A stretch of DNA of 64,000 nt from NCBI GenBank assembly GCA_038501195.1, contig JBBPUQ010000006.1, positions 868,001 to 932,000 of the forward strand. The letters run 5' to 3'. Source of the DNA: Nemania diffusa (Eukaryota > Ascomycota > Sordariomycetes > Xylariales > Xylariaceae). Numbering within the stretch: the stretch's first letter is position 1; each line of letters starts with the position of its first letter. This document shows, piece after piece, positions 1-12,240 of this stretch. The notes below the pieces were generated by a model. That model ran no database searches, was not told the origin of the DNA, and was given only the letters and a program-made list of their open reading frames with translations. The position numbers and the translations under genes are program-made.

Positions 1-3000
1 GCATTGTGAATGGTGCAGCCACAAGCTAGACAAGGCGGGTAGAGAGCGTCGATAGGCTCTCTACAAAATACACAAAGCAGTTGTGTCTGGGTCCGCTTGC
101 AACGCTCACAAGTGCCTACACCACCACCGACCATGCCGTAGTCGGTTGATTGGATAGACTCGAGATGAATCTCGTGTACACGACAGATACCACGAATATC
201 GATACCACGTCCGGACAATATCAAAGCTTGCAGTTGCTCTTTCTTGCCTACGCTTAGGTTATCTGTGCTATGATGCGAGTTGTAGAAGCCTTCCGTCCCG
301 GTATTCCCAAACAATGCCGAGTGGGCTGTCAATGGGTTGTCCTTAAGGACATTAAACTTCATAACCTCTAGGCGAGCCAAGGGCTGTTCCCACATCTGTA
401 ACATCTCGGCATATGTATAGCGGTAGCCTACATATATCGCGTTACGGGATGGCTCTAAAAATGGTACGGCCAACCAGCCATCATCATCGAAAATAGTCTG
501 GTCTTCCATTTTAGTAGATATCCCATAGCATAATACATATGGGGCCTCGTCTCTTCGGTATTCATCGTCGGATAGTGAGTTACGTGCCGTCGTGGTTGGC
601 TCGGAAGTTGGCGCCGCCATTGTTGAACTACCCCAAGTAATGTTGGACGGTGTGAGGTTGGCGAGAAAGTGATCTTTCGGACTGATACGCTTGGGGGCCT
701 TTGGAGAGGTAGATGCAACGGTAGTAAAGGGTCTTTGGATACTGGCGAGGCTAGACGTTAGAGCCGTGTTAGCTCGATGTAGCAGCTTGTTGCTAGGCGA
801 AGTTGACAAGCTTCTAGCTGGCCCCCCATCTGACGGATGATCTTTTGGTGTTCTAGTTGGGGGCGTCTCGCCACAAGAGTAAGATGTCGACTCTGGGTCT
901 CCCATCCACATCTCTTCAGACCCATAAGAACCAACGATATGAGGTGTATGGAGGGTCTTGGGCGTGGATATTGCCGAATTCGGATGGCTTTTATAGTTCC
1001 CGCGAGAGGAATGCCATAGTGACGCGTCGAGAGGGAAATAATCGAGCGAAAACGATGGCGCCTTCATAGGAAGTGGTGTTTCTGGCTGAGGAAGTCTTGA
1101 TTCCGCATAGGCAACGCTATCTTCCGCGGTTGATTCGCTGAATATGCATGAAAGCATAGCCAACATCTGGACATCGGCTAGCCGTTCATAATATTCGAAT
1201 AAGTCCCTTATCAGCTGTTTAGCCAGAGGATGATGACCCCATTTGACTCGCCCGGACAAAGTATGAGTACCTGGCTCATCACTCGATGGCAGGTTTTCAC
1301 CACCAAAACGACCAACAGCCTCTTTAGCTATGACGAGGATCGTATCCCGCTGCTTCTCGTGGCCTAGAAGCTCGAGAGGAATATCTTTGCGAAGCAGCAG
1401 CGCGGCATATCGCCACACATCCACCAGATCATGTCGGTCATATTTCTGAGCTACAAGAGCGTTATGTTCACATACCTCGGCGCCATCTCCAAAGATCCGA
1501 TATTCCTCGGCCAACTCCCGCTTTGAGGGTAGGTCTTCGGCGAAGTTATGTATAGATATGATGTTCTTTGGTTTCATCGCCCGCCGCCTGCTAGCTGCAG
1601 TACTAGTTCCAGTGCCGATGCCCGTCCCCCCGCCGCTGGAGTGCAACGAGTATGTACCGCTGTTGACAGCTTTTCTGAATCGGCGACCGGGCATATACCA
1701 CACATTAATTTTATGATGATAAGTAGTTTCGGAGTCACTCGAGCTTGAAGAATCGTCTGATGCCTCTGAATCAGATTGCTCCTCAGTTGTCGAGGTCTCG
1801 TCGTTTAGGTTTCTGTGTCGCGGGGGAGTCGAATCTTGTTGTAGGCGACCAAAACCCGCAAACAGTGGTTCATCCTTAGGCCGCTCCCTAAATCCACTTG
1901 TAGGCGTGAAGAGGGCGCGAGCCTTTTCTTCCTTACTAGGAAAGAAACAGACCAGTCGTCCATCATTTGAGAATCGGCCGCCGCATGTCCGTGGATTCGG
2001 AGGGACAGTTGGTCGATTAATTGGTGCTAAGGTGGCATCAAGCTCGGTGCTCGCGCTGAGTTCCTGGGACATGGTCGCGGAACCACCTGCGGGTATGTCG
2101 TTGTCCTCTTCCTCACTAGAACTTTCATCGTCTAGTCCGCCAAAGTCGTCATCTAAGTCTCTGACATTCTTGAAAAATGTGTCACTATTAGAGAGATCAA
2201 CTTCCCCCAGCAAGTAACTAAATGCAACATCGAGGCAGTTCTGGCTTTTCTTAGCAAATTGGCTTGCCAGCTGATTCACGTCCCAGTCAAGCTTCTTGTA
2301 TGTGCGCTCGGCCATTAAAGTAGTCTTCTCAATGGCAAACCGTGGCGCTCTAGCTTTTGGGTAATTCGTCGGAACATCGACTTGAACCTTGATATAGACA
2401 TTCTCGCCATCTTTACCCCAGGGTCCTTTTAGTGAAGCCCTTAGGGTCAGGGATTCCATGTCGACTTTTTCCCATTGGACATTAGGTAGTTGCTGACTGA
2501 CGCGGATGATTTCTTCTTGTAGGGTCTCTGGATCGCCCCAATGTCCATGGTGGAAACTTGGCCCAAACATGGTAGAATCCTTAGAATCTTTCCGCAGAGG
2601 GGTTCCCATGACTGACACCTTCCTCTTATTCATAGTGATTCCCTTCATCCAGCCCAATTGATCGAAGTGGCGATCAGTCCCTTTAGTTGTAGTGGGCCGC
2701 GCCCTCATGGAATGTCCTTTCCAAGAACTTTTGCTAGGCTTAGCAATATGGGCCGACATAGTTTGCATCCCCAAGGTGAGGGCGCTGCGCCTATACTGGC
2801 TCCCTCTGCTATTTGGACGGGGATCACTCATGCTTGCTGTTCGCCTCTCTTTCGGGGAATGGTCGTCAATTGCCCGGTATGTCTTGTACGCGGCCCCCAT
2901 TCGGGTGATGGGGATTTTGCGAGCCTCGCCGCCTTTGACATGACCTACCAATTGGAGGATGTCTGGTCCGGCCTTGTGCAGCCGAAGCTCATTATCTTCA

Positions 3001-4082
3001 CCCCACGATACGAGTTGGAAGTCTCTATTGTCAATTCCATCGGAGACACCGCCTCGTGTCCTCCAGAGAAATTCTTTCGCTTTGTGACCCCCATGGCCAG
3101 GGAAGACCGCCACAGGGTCTACAGCATCATCTAGGGGTGTATCCTCGTTGTGGCGTAAGTCGTAGAGATATAGGTTCCCAGGATCGTTCTGGGGCATGGC
3201 AAGTAGGCCCCATCCAAACGGTGTGTGACGTGTACGCCATACGGGGAACTCCGTCCTAATAATCCTTTCCGGTTCGTCCGAAATAGCATAATCCCAAAGT
3301 TTGATACTCTTGTCTAGCGAGCAAGTGATGATTTTTGTTGCCTCGGTACGATTCCAATCCAGGCCATAGATCTTCGAAGTGTGTGCACTTATAGATTTGA
3401 GTGGGGTCGAGGGATTCCTCTCGTCCCAGATGTGTAGCCACCGATCATGAGAGGAGGCTAGGATGTTTGGGTCCTGGCGGTTGTACTTCACCTGCGTTGC
3501 GCCAGCGAACCAGTCACAGAATGTTAATACAGGCTGCCTCGGTCTACGAAGATCCCAGGAATGGACATAGCCATCTACAGCGCAAGTAGCTAAGACATCA
3601 GGGTGATGCGCAGAGAAATTAACATCTGTGATGGCCCTGGTATGTCCCTGAAGGGAATGCTCAATCGCGCCACTAGCAGAGTCCTCCCTAAGGCTCAAAT
3701 TCCAGACAAGGCAACGATGATTTGCAGTAGAGGCCACCCAGTAGTCACGTGCCGCAAAAGGCGACCATTGAACGTCCACAACTAGCCAAGGCAAGCCATG
3801 AGTACTCAGTCTGCGAGGCGGGTTGAAGGGGGAGTCCAGATCGATGATGGCAAGTCCTTCAGGCCTACATTCGGTTGTCAGCGAGGAGTGCCCAATCTCA
3901 GAGAATTGCAGCACCTACGAAGCCAAAGCAACATCGCGGCCACACGGCGAGATTGTGGCAGACCCTACTAATCCATCAACGTGGATGCTCACATCGGCAT
4001 CAAAGGTTTCGCTGTCGTAGGCGGATTTAATGATCTTATTCTTCTTCGATGCGTCCAATGTGTGATCGAAGGTGGAAGGCAT
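1..4082 (-). CDS. SEA/GATOR2 complex subunit, WDR59/Mtc5 (Sea3) type; 3' end cut by window
   Basis: The gene has two exons, 4082-3919 and 3864-1, joined across a 54-bp intron (3865-3918) with a GTAGGT donor, a CTGAC branch site and a TAG acceptor. About 1342 residues lie in the window and the frame is still open at base 1. WD40 repeats fill roughly residues 60-410 (for example VHSWDLRRP, LHIWDERNPS and IKLWDY). An RWD-like domain follows at about 500-620, then an acidic linker and the motif TCGGRFSNDGRLVCFF, which I recall as typical of this family. The end carries Cys pairs of a zinc-binding RING-like domain (CERC, CVFC, CLACGC then H). Known role of the family: part of the SEACAT/GATOR2 module that opposes GATOR1/SEACIT and so activates TORC1 at the vacuole in response to amino acids. 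The start at 4082 is the first ATG and gives a continuous family-like N-terminus. It is transcribed away from ubc13. Confidence 0.93.
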
Positions 4083-5210
4083 GGCTGTGTATATACTGTA
4101 TGTACTGATTTCAGAGAGGGTAGTTGAAACCCTTCACCTTCGCGCCCAACATGAATCAACCGCGAGCAAGATGCATTATCGCCACTCATGCTGCCCTGTT
4201 GAACTCGTAAGAAAAGCGCCTTAAGAAGTCATTCATTGCCCACCTCATGTGAGCAGTAAAGTCTTCACGGATGAGAAGTGGTTGGAGACGATGAGAATTT
4301 TATTATTATCATTAAGATGTAAAGCTTAGACAGTCTTAGCGAACGAGTTTAATGCGTGGGCATCTGCACCCAGCGTCATAGGACGGATTGAGCTTTTAAC
4401 GAGGAAGCGTTGCTCAAGCTGAAAGGGGGAACCTTGCTGCGACTTGTAAGGCTCTATCTAGCTTGGCTCCACTATTATCTAAGATAGCGCCATATGTGGC
4501 TTAGTACCTAGGTAAGTTAGAGGTACGAGTACCTGTCCGGTGGGTAGCAGCCGCTGTGTGGCGCAAATGCCTGCGTTCCCTTATCAGACCACTGAAGGAG
4601 GGGCAGCGCAGAATGCTCAGGTGCATGGCCTTTGTGATAGCCGGCTATCAGCACTTTATATACCTAGGTATGTAAGCTTTAAAGGAGTACTGGTCAGGAG
4701 GGTACTTACACACAAGTAGTTGAACTTGTTCGCCGTGTTTATGCTTTGAAACAGGCCGCCGCAAAGTACCTAATGTCCTAGGCAGAAAATAACTTCCCGT
4801 AGATTTCGGTACCTAATCTCTTCTTGATTCTTACTCGGCCTTTTTGTTTCTATCCATATTCCCATACTTTTTCACCTCTGCATACATACATACAATACTT
4901 TACAACGAGAGTGCGGGATACCTACTCTGTACCCCTCATTCGCCCAGTAAGTCTTGGCATTACCTCAGAGGTACATTACTATTTAAGAAGTGTAGCACAT
5001 GAGATCCCCCAGCTGCCCCAGGTGGTCTTCAGCCCTATCCATCCCTCCAGACCCAAATTTCTGTAGTAACGATACACATTACACACTCAGAGCATTCACT
5101 GACATGCTCTGGTGTTTGTTAGCTGTAGATCCCTTCTTAGCTAGCTATCATTCGCAATCAAGTTATTAAATCACCAAGCAAGACAACTCGTCCACGAAGA
5201 AATCGCAAAG
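4083..5210. other. Divergent intergenic region between the WDR59-type gene and ubc13
   Basis: This 1.1-kb gap must hold the promoters of both neighbours. It contains a TACCTAGGTA palindrome at 4671-4680 and further TAGGTA-type words near 4510. Pyrimidine-rich DNA at 4820-4900 and 5080-5200 lies where the ubc13 leader would be. The short open frames here have no recognisable content and I call no gene. Confidence 0.6.
4671..4680. repeat. TACCTAGGTA palindrome (recurrent intergenic word)
   Basis: A perfect 10-bp palindrome between two divergent genes. The same word, or its rotation TAGGTACCTA, recurs in other gaps of the window (15389-15410, 27571-27584, near 36556, 55451-55460). Its function is unknown. 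Confidence 0.5.
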
Positions 5211-5904
5211 ATGGCTTTGCCGAAGCGTATCATCAAAGAGACAGAGCGCCTGGCGACGGAACCGTACGAGACGCCTTGCTATCCCTTGGTCCATGCCCCA
5301 TGGGCATTCGATGTCGCTAGTATTAACCGTGTATTTGCAGTGTCCCAGGCATTAGTGCTGTACCCCACGAGGATAACCTTCGTTATTTCGATGTCGAAAT
5401 TCACGGTCCGTCCGGATCACCATACGAGGGTAAGCCAACCGCCGACATAACATAGTACCTATAGGTACCCGTTGGGCATCAGACAAGCCACTATTGACAC
5501 ATAACCCTGCAATATTGTAGGAGGTATCTTTCAACTCGAGCTGTTCCTCACAGATGATTACCCCATGGTTCCGCCCAAGATTCGCTTCTTGACCAAGATC
5601 TACCACCCCAACGTTGATAAGCTCGGTCGGATCTGCCTGGACGTACTCAAGAGTAAGCTCTATCATCAACTAACAAGAAGCCGAGATCCGCATTCCTTTG
5701 CTAACGTCTGCCATCGCAGACAACTGGTCGCCCGCCCTTCAGATCCGCACAATCCTACTATCGATCCAAGCACTCCTAGGTGCTCCCAACCCCGATGATC
5801 CGCTAGCCGCTGACGTCGCGAAGAACTGGAAGGAGGACGAGAACAAGGCTATTGCCACGGCTAAGGAATGGACCAAGACCTACGCGAAGCCGACCCCCAA
5901 ATAG
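5211..5904 (+). CDS. ubc13: Ubiquitin-conjugating enzyme E2, Ubc13/UBE2N type
   Basis: Four exons, 5211-5263, 5341-5429, 5521-5652 and 5720-5904, encode 152 residues, the usual size for Ubc13. The introns are 77, 91 and 67 bp, with GTACGA, GTAAGC and GTAAGC donors and ACTAAC/GCTAAC branch sites in the last one. The N-terminus [14 protein letters not shown], the HPN motif in [10 protein letters not shown] and the active-site cysteine in GRICLDVL are all present, and the C-terminal part ([18 protein letters not shown]) fits the family. Known role: with a Uev/Mms2 partner it builds Lys63-linked ubiquitin chains, including those on PCNA in error-free post-replication repair. Intron 2 carries TAGGTA-type words. 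The gene converges with etr1 downstream. Confidence 0.96.
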
Positions 5905-6579
5905 GAGGAGGGAAAGGCCGAACCACCAAAAGCTGATGAACCTGCAACTGATCAGCTCGAAACTAATCGACCCAGAACTAATGTACCCGCGGCTTATGAT
6001 CCCACACGACTAGAGATTGAGATCTTCCTCTACTCACGCCGAAGAGAATAGATTCGGTGTCGACTCGACTTCTTTTTAACCCCGACCGCTACACTCTGGC
6101 GTGGGAAATATGAGGATGTGAACCGAGGGATGAGAATAGGAGTATGACAGCAACACGAAGTATCCTTGAGCGATTTTCTAAACATTCATCAAAGAGGAGA
6201 TCAGGAAGAGACCAAGCGAAGAGGAGGACTGCATGAGACGAAGGGGTCAGGTGTTTGGAGGCTTTGCTTTTTTATTTGGCTGCGTGGTCTTGTCGTTTGG
6301 GACGTTCTCGGGTCTGCTTAGAGGACTTGGTGGTGTATAGGAGCTCGTGAAATATGCCTTTTTGCACAATACAATAACAAAATACAAATCCAGTTCTTCT
6401 GTCGTGGTCGTTATCCAGGAGAATAGATACACTCCATTCCCCAACATTGATGCTCCTCAGGCTAGAAGTCCAAGCAAGGCTAGCATAAACGACACTAACG
6501 ACCGTGAGTTGTAATAAATTGCTTTTCATCAAAGGTATATCATATCAACACATACAAATCATACATTTTCCCATCCCTT
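5905..6579. other. Convergent 3' region between ubc13 and etr1
   Basis: A 675-bp gap between two convergent genes. It should contain both 3' UTRs and polyadenylation sites. Only small, unsupported open frames occur here. Confidence 0.6.
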
Positions 6580-7991
6580 CTACGTATCCCCAAACACAAA
6601 AACGCCCTTGCCCGCCCTGAACCCCTCCAGCGTCCCCTGCACAGCCTCCTTAAGCACATCCTCCCCCGTCTCCCAGTCCCACGGGACATCCACAACCGGC
6701 GTATCGCGGAACGCGCCACACCGCACCAGATCCAATATCTCACTTACCGTCCTCTCCTTGGCGACCTTATCCCCATCCGCCCACCGGCTCAGCCAAAACC
6801 CCACGAAGCGGATATCCTTAAAGATGAGCAGGCCGGTAGGCAGCGCGACGGGCTGCCGCGCCATGCCGCCGTACGTAACCATGGTGCCGCCGGTACCGAG
6901 CGTCTTCGCAATCATCTGCGCGGACTTGCCCCCGACGCAATTCAGCCCCAGACGGACCCCCCCTCCGCTCTCGCGCGTCCACTCCGCCACGCGGTCCTTA
7001 AAGTCGCGCGCGAGGAACTCCTCCTCAGTAACGACGTGGTCGGCGCCGAGGGCGATTAACTCCTCGCGGAGGGCCTGCGTGAGGCCCTCGTCGCCGCGGG
7101 CGCGCACGACGTTGATGCTGCGGTAGCCCCAGAGGCGCGCGAGCTGGACCACGGCGCGGCCGACGCCGCTGTTGGCGCCGTTCTGGAGCAGCCAGTCGCC
7201 CTCGCGCATCGGCGGGGTAGCATAGTCGCGGAGCATGCGGTAGGCCGAGCAGGGGTTGACGCTGACCGTGCCCGCCTGGCGGGGCGTGAGGCCTTCCTTG
7301 TCGATCCTGATGAGGGCGTCGACGGGGGCCACGGCGTGGGTGCGCCAGGTGCCGAAGCCTGTTTTGGCCGGGATGACCCAGTCGCCCTTGGCCAGGCCCG
7401 AGGAGGAGGGGGGAGGAGGCGATCTCGAAGACGCCTTCGTTGCCGGGGAGGGCGGAGGGGGAGGGGGTGCCGATGAGGGAGGTGAAGGTGGGTTTGGCGC
7501 CGTAGGTGCCTTGGATTGTGTTTACGTCGGCTGGGTTGATGGGGGCCGCGAGGGTGCGGAGGAGGACGGTGGAGGGGGGGAGCGAGGGGGAGATGGAGTG
7601 CGTGTGGAGTCTGTTGCGAGGCGGTTAGCTTGAGGGTTTGGGTTTGATGGGAGGTTGTTTGGCTATGTCGCGGATACAATTGACCTGCCTCGGTGGATGG
7701 GACTGCCGGCAGAACCAGGTAGGTAGACAGGAGAGACGGGAAGAGGGAGGGAAAGCGAAGGCGAGCTCACTTCAAGGCATCCTTCGGCTCGCCGTACTCG
7801 CTGAACACGAGGGCTTTCGCCTGCGTGTATCCATACGGGCCCGACTTCCAGCGTACGGACATCGATCCCGGTATCCTCGCCGCCGCTCTTCCGAGTCGCC
7901 CATAACACCGTGCGGAGGGGGAGGGTCTCAGGGAGGCCCGGAGTATCGGGTCGGCAGCCCTGACTGTTGCCATGCCAGTCACCTCAGACAC
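6580..7991 (-). CDS. etr1: Mitochondrial 2-enoyl thioester reductase (Etr1/MECR), with apparent frameshift
   Basis: Exon 1 (7991-7771) has an Arg-rich, acid-poor N-terminus that looks like a mitochondrial presequence, followed by KALVFSEYGEP. A 160-bp intron (7611-7770, GTGAGC donor, GCTAACC branch, CAG acceptor) leads to exon 2 (7610-6580). Exon 2 reads well as Etr1 (APINPADVNTIQGTYG, then GNEGVFEIASS). At the six-base C run (7413-7408) the family-like reading moves to another frame (SGLAKGDWVIPAKTGFGTWR) and then stays open to the stop, including the nucleotide-binding stretch NGANSGVGRAVVQLARLWGY and SVNPCSAYRML. Known role: NADPH-dependent last step of mitochondrial fatty acid synthesis, needed for lipoate and respiration. 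The family is usually about 380 residues and this gene would give about 410. The break may be a sequencing error or a real mutation; Met1 or Met7 could be the start. Confidence 0.88.
7408..7413 (-). other. Apparent 1-nt frameshift at a homopolymer in etr1
   Basis: The plus strand shows six G (six C in the gene). Upstream and downstream segments both match Etr1 but lie in different frames, offset by one base exactly at this run. No intron with usable splice sites bridges it. Confidence 0.75.
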
Positions 7992-9744
7992 CTAAGCAGG
8001 TAACCGGCGGGAAAAAGAAAACAGCCAACCGTCTAAGCTTTGCGCGGGAGGTGGGGTACGTATTCCTCTCGTCAAAGTTTCATCGAGTCTTGATGCCGTG
8101 ACGTGGTTCGTATAGGCAAGCGGCCGTAGAAATTGGAATCTTGCCACAAGGTCAGAAGTCCGGAGCTGAGCTGGAAGCTAGATAGAAGCTCCAGTACCTA
8201 ATTTAGCTGTCTCTGGAGAGGTATACCTTGAGAATGAGAGATAAGTAGACCGATGACGTGAGTCGTAAGGGTCTTGACCCCACCTTGTAGGTGCTTTTTC
8301 CATTATACGCCAATCAAAATGCGCGATTAGCTGCTGATAAGAATTTCCCCATGTTGCCGAGCTCGAGGTTTGCCGAAATCCCATGGATATAGTCAACGGT
8401 AGAGCCTACCCCGAGAGCCAATTGAAATTCATGCGTGGACAGCTATTGGACGCCGGGTATTGGGTGTTATTAGTCAGTTTACACCCCAACATTTACCTAC
8501 CTATTCATACTGATAGGTAGGTAACACTCCTAGAAACACAGATGCTCAGATACCTATCCAGCCACGACTCCTCTATTCTACAATCTACTAATAAAAAACC
8601 CCTTTCTTACTTGGTTTAGCTTCGTCACCGCATAACATGCAGGTCTAAGCATACCATTCGGTGGTACGGTATACCTAATAATCAAGGTGAGGTCACCAAA
8701 TCCACGCAGCCGGTTTTTACCTTGCCTGTTGAAGTAGTGTTTGTCATCAATGCCGGATCCAGCGTCAAAGTTGCACTTTGCTTAGGTGACGTCTGCAGTG
8801 CCATGCAGGAAATGCATTACCCAATCTCGGCCGGTAGAGCGAGGGTAACAGAATACAACAGCTCCGTAAATAGCATAGCATAGCCGTGCCAGCCTGCCGT
8901 GTACCTGAGCTAACAATGCACATCTTACAAAGACGAAGACTAACTTGCATTATAATTGCTACATTTACAGAAGGCATAAATAACAGAATTGGGGGGACAA
9001 TTCATGCCTTGAATCCCATGAAGGAGGTCCTAGCAAACATGGTATGGTTGATTAGGCGATGTTACAACTGACAGCTTTTATATTCTTCCAAATGAACCCC
9101 CTTCGCCGCCATCATATCCCATAAGCGAGTAATAGCCACAGATGATAACAGGTAATCCAACAATATTGTGTCTTCCCGTCCCAAATGCCACTCTTTTGTT
9201 ATTGTTGGTGTTGTAGTGTCTGGCTTCGTATTCGAACTACGTCATCCCAATTTGCCCTTCAAGCTTTCGAATCTTCGGTTGCTACTCCGAAGACCGGTAA
9301 GAAAAATGCACATCTCAAACATGAAATTTGAGAATACACATGCCGGGGGTTTTGGCCCCCGGGCAAATCCAAACTAGCCTCATGTCGTAATGTAATGCAC
9401 GCGGATACGACGTACCGTCGAGTCGGACTCAAAATGATCATAGTAAAATTAGGGGAAAGAGAAAAAAAAATATGACAAGAAAATGTGACGCAGTAAGTCG
9501 ATGAACGGAGCTTATCAAATAAGCTGGGTATCTTGTTGTTGTTGTTGTTATTTTGTATGCCCGCTCCAAGCAATTGGCAGGCGGACCGTCCTAATAGAGG
9601 ATTACCATATTACTGAGAATATAACAGCTCGCCGACCATTTAGGTATTAAATAGAACCGGCAGAGGTTCATCAGGCCAAGTCAGGGATCATCCCTGTCGG
9701 CCGATGCAATCGAGAGCTGAGTATGAAGAAGCGGTCGGTTGATT
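7992..9744. other. Gene-free stretch upstream of etr1
   Basis: A 1.75-kb gap. It includes the etr1 promoter at its left end, TAGGTA-type words near 8505-8525 and a TTG microsatellite at about 9533-9549. Open frames are all under 105 codons and have low-complexity or random-looking translations. I see no gene or structural RNA. Confidence 0.5.
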
Positions 9745-10440
9745 TCACACATCCCGGCCGATGCCTTTGAAGAGGTCGTCGCCTAATTGCGTATCGATCT
9801 TGGTCTCCAGGGCGCTGAGTTCGGGAATCATTGGGGGTGGGGGACCGGCTTGTTTCTTGGTTACGTCCTCGAATTGGAAGGGAGCTGGCTTGCCGTCGTT
9901 CGGGGTGTCGTGGGACCGTAACCTCCGAAACCAGCCGCTGCTGCGCTTCGCCTTCTTCTCTCCAGCCACGATGCTGGCCGTACGGCTGGGCGGCCTGGAG
10001 GACGGGCTCTGGCCGGTGGTAGATCCTTGTTCATCGTAAGCATGGTTCAGAAGTGTTTTGCTAAGCAGACGCCGAAGGCTGCCGCGACTCGATGGCGCCG
10101 GCGATATGGGGACCTCGTCTGCTGTGCGTTTGACGCCGACATTGGTTGTGACGGAAATGTCGGGTTTCTTGGGGGTAGTAGTACCGTTAGTAGCTCCATT
10201 TGCGGCTACAGCTTTTGGCTGCTTCTCCTTCTCCTCCACCTTCTCCGCCTCCTTTTTCGCGACGGCAACGGCCGCCTTGGGCTGTGGTGGAGGCTGCGGT
10301 TCCTCCTTGGGGGACGGCGGTGGCGGCGGAATATCGGTTCCGTCAGTCAACGAGCCAAATTTCAAATCTAGGGCGGGCAGCTCGAAGCGCTTCGAGGATG
10401 GCGCAAGGCCTACGCCGTTGGTGGGTTTCTCTGCGGGCAT
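9745..10440 (-). CDS. Hypothetical disordered protein, Pro/Lys-rich
   Basis: A single-exon frame of 231 residues starting MPAEKPTNGVG. I do not recognise the family. Residues 35-110 are low complexity (runs of P, then K/E/A), as expected for a disordered region. Short ordered-looking islands are RGSLRRLLSKTLLNHAYDEQ (about 130-150), which could form a basic amphipathic helix, SSGWFRRLRSHD (about 175-186), and the end PELSALETKIDTQLGDDLFKGIGRDV. The islands with Trp and the Leu pattern, and the clean start and stop, argue for a real gene. No signal peptide or membrane segment is seen. Cellular role unknown. Confidence 0.7.
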   Translation of the reverse strand: MPAEKPTNGVGLAPSSKRFELPALDLKFGSLTDGTDIPPPPPSPKEEPQPPPQPKAAVAVAKKEAEKVEEKEKQPKAVAANGATNGTTTPKKPDISVTTNVGVKRTADEVPISPAPSSRGSLRRLLSKTLLNHAYDEQGSTTGQSPSSRPPSRTASIVAGEKKAKRSSGWFRRLRSHDTPNDGKPAPFQFEDVTKKQAGPPPPMIPELSALETKIDTQLGDDLFKGIGRDV

Positions 10441-12240
10441 GGCGGAGATGTGAATCCGTGGGAGGACTGAACAGGGAGCGTGTGCTAGGTTGGGAGCGCG
10501 TAGGTAGGTAGGTATCAGGACTCTCGTTTCAAAAGCCCCAGAACTGCTTGTTGGTTGTTAGTCGAAATGGATCAGTCTAGGATGGATCGATGGATTCGAT
10601 TGAGTCGATTTGATTGGGGGGCAGGAACAACAGGAAAACGCCATTACGGACCGGAACGCTAATGTCGACAGGAGATCTGAAGCTGAGAACGGTGTCCCCC
10701 TTCCTCAGCCGGCAGGACCCTTGAATGCTCCTCGATGTGGAAATGCGTGATAAGCTGACCCGGTGGAGGGTTCAGGTCGGGTAGGGTAGGTAGGTACAGA
10801 GTAGTGTACCTGATCTAGATAGATACCTACTCACTTAGCAAGGTAGATACCTACAGTAAGTGTGTTTGTGTATGTACATACGTATAGAGATCCGGGGTAT
10901 GCTGAGATGGATTTCAGACACTGTAGAGCGCAACAACGAGAGACGTAGGCCTCCGCAAACAGGGCGTTTATTGAAACGAAACAAAGTCAACCGAAAGAGA
11001 TCGTAAGGTTAAAAGACGTTGTTTGGACAAAGCAAAGGAATGCTACAATGCCCACAACGGATGGTACGCCTAGGCCTAGGGATTCGGGGCGGAGACCTCG
11101 CAGCAGCAGATGTCCAGTGGGCAGTGGGTAGGTATCTGTGTACAGTGGCTGGGTTTGGATGTATGGGATGTAAGATTATTTGCAGCGCGTGTTACCCTTG
11201 CAAGCTCGCGGTTCTGGTGGTGTACTGCAGTAGTGTGGTTACAGCACTATCTCCAAAGAAGTATCTACCTTGGGTAGATGCTCGTATCTTAGGTACCTTC
11301 CAGTTAGCGTAGGCACCAACTTAGTGCAGAGATCTGGCTACGCATAGTATATAGACCCTAATGCTCAGTACCTACAAGTAATGTGCTATGTATGAAGTAT
11401 ATACATAGGGGGTCCGCGCGGTCTAAGGCGGCAACAGTTAGGTGTGTACAGCTAGCGCCGGACAACGTACAATAGGTATCGTTCACAGCATCTCACAATC
11501 TTACAAACCAAGGAATAAAATAAGGTAAAGTAGCCGAAAAGCGCTGGCGCGTTCGACATATAGCAGGTATATACATACATACATATATGCCCCGTCAATG
11601 CATGATTCGGCAATTGGAATTGTCAGACAAGAGGCTTTCCGAGTTCTAAAAATGGCTGAGAGAGCGTCACCGATGCCACCTAGAGCCTATTGCTTAACAA
11701 GGTAAAGTTCATTCTAGAGACGCCCGCTCTAGAAGCTTTGGCCTGCACCTGTGCTCCACTGGGGCTTTTACCTACTGCAGGTGTCATTTACGCTTGGTAT
11801 GTACCTACTTAGGTAACTGGGTATCTGTGCGTACATACCTCCTACTGCATGTAGGTAAGTTCTGAAGCCCCCTAAATTCACATGATCGATTCATGCTGGT
11901 GGTAATGAATTTATTATAGGCACTTGCCTTGCTGATAGGTAGCGACATAGGTATGTTTCTACAAATGATTAGCATCATTGCGGCCGACATCTGTGAACAT
12001 CCAAACGTAGATCAGACTTGGCGAAGTCATACGTATACCTAGTAATTCATCATGGCATGAGTCCATTAAAACAACCATTTATAGGCCGGTCCAGCCGCGA
12101 TTGTCAGAGATGCATACCTAAGCTAGGTACTCCAAAACCCGCGAGCCGTCCGAAACGACCCATTATCAAACGCCATCCGGATGCCCTCTTGTCTACAAAT
12201 CAATAGCGCATATCTCCCCATCATTAAAACATGAAATTCG
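10441..12240. other. Gene-free stretch between the hypothetical gene and the vps34 3' end
   Basis: This 1.8-kb gap is rich in TAGGTA/TACCTA words (10500-10515, 10785-10855, 11280-11300, 11800-11855). Its left end should carry the promoter of the 9745-10440 gene and its right end the vps34 3' UTR. No supported coding sequence. Confidence 0.5.

Noticed and set aside
2658..3134. Plus-strand frame of 158 codons
   Set aside because: It is antisense to the WD40-to-RWD part of the WDR59-type gene, which is continuous on the other strand.
7056..7679. Minus-strand frame of 207 codons over etr1
   Set aside because: It is a Pro/Arg-rich reading of etr1 in the wrong frame, and it starts inside the etr1 intron.
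9333..9375. Possible tRNA-like segment with a TTTGGCCCCCGGGCAAATCC core
   Set aside because: I could not fold acceptor, D and anticodon arms around it, and A and B box spacing does not fit.
9259..9573. Minus-strand frame of 104 codons
   Set aside because: It contains an Asn run from the TTG microsatellite and has no conserved feature.
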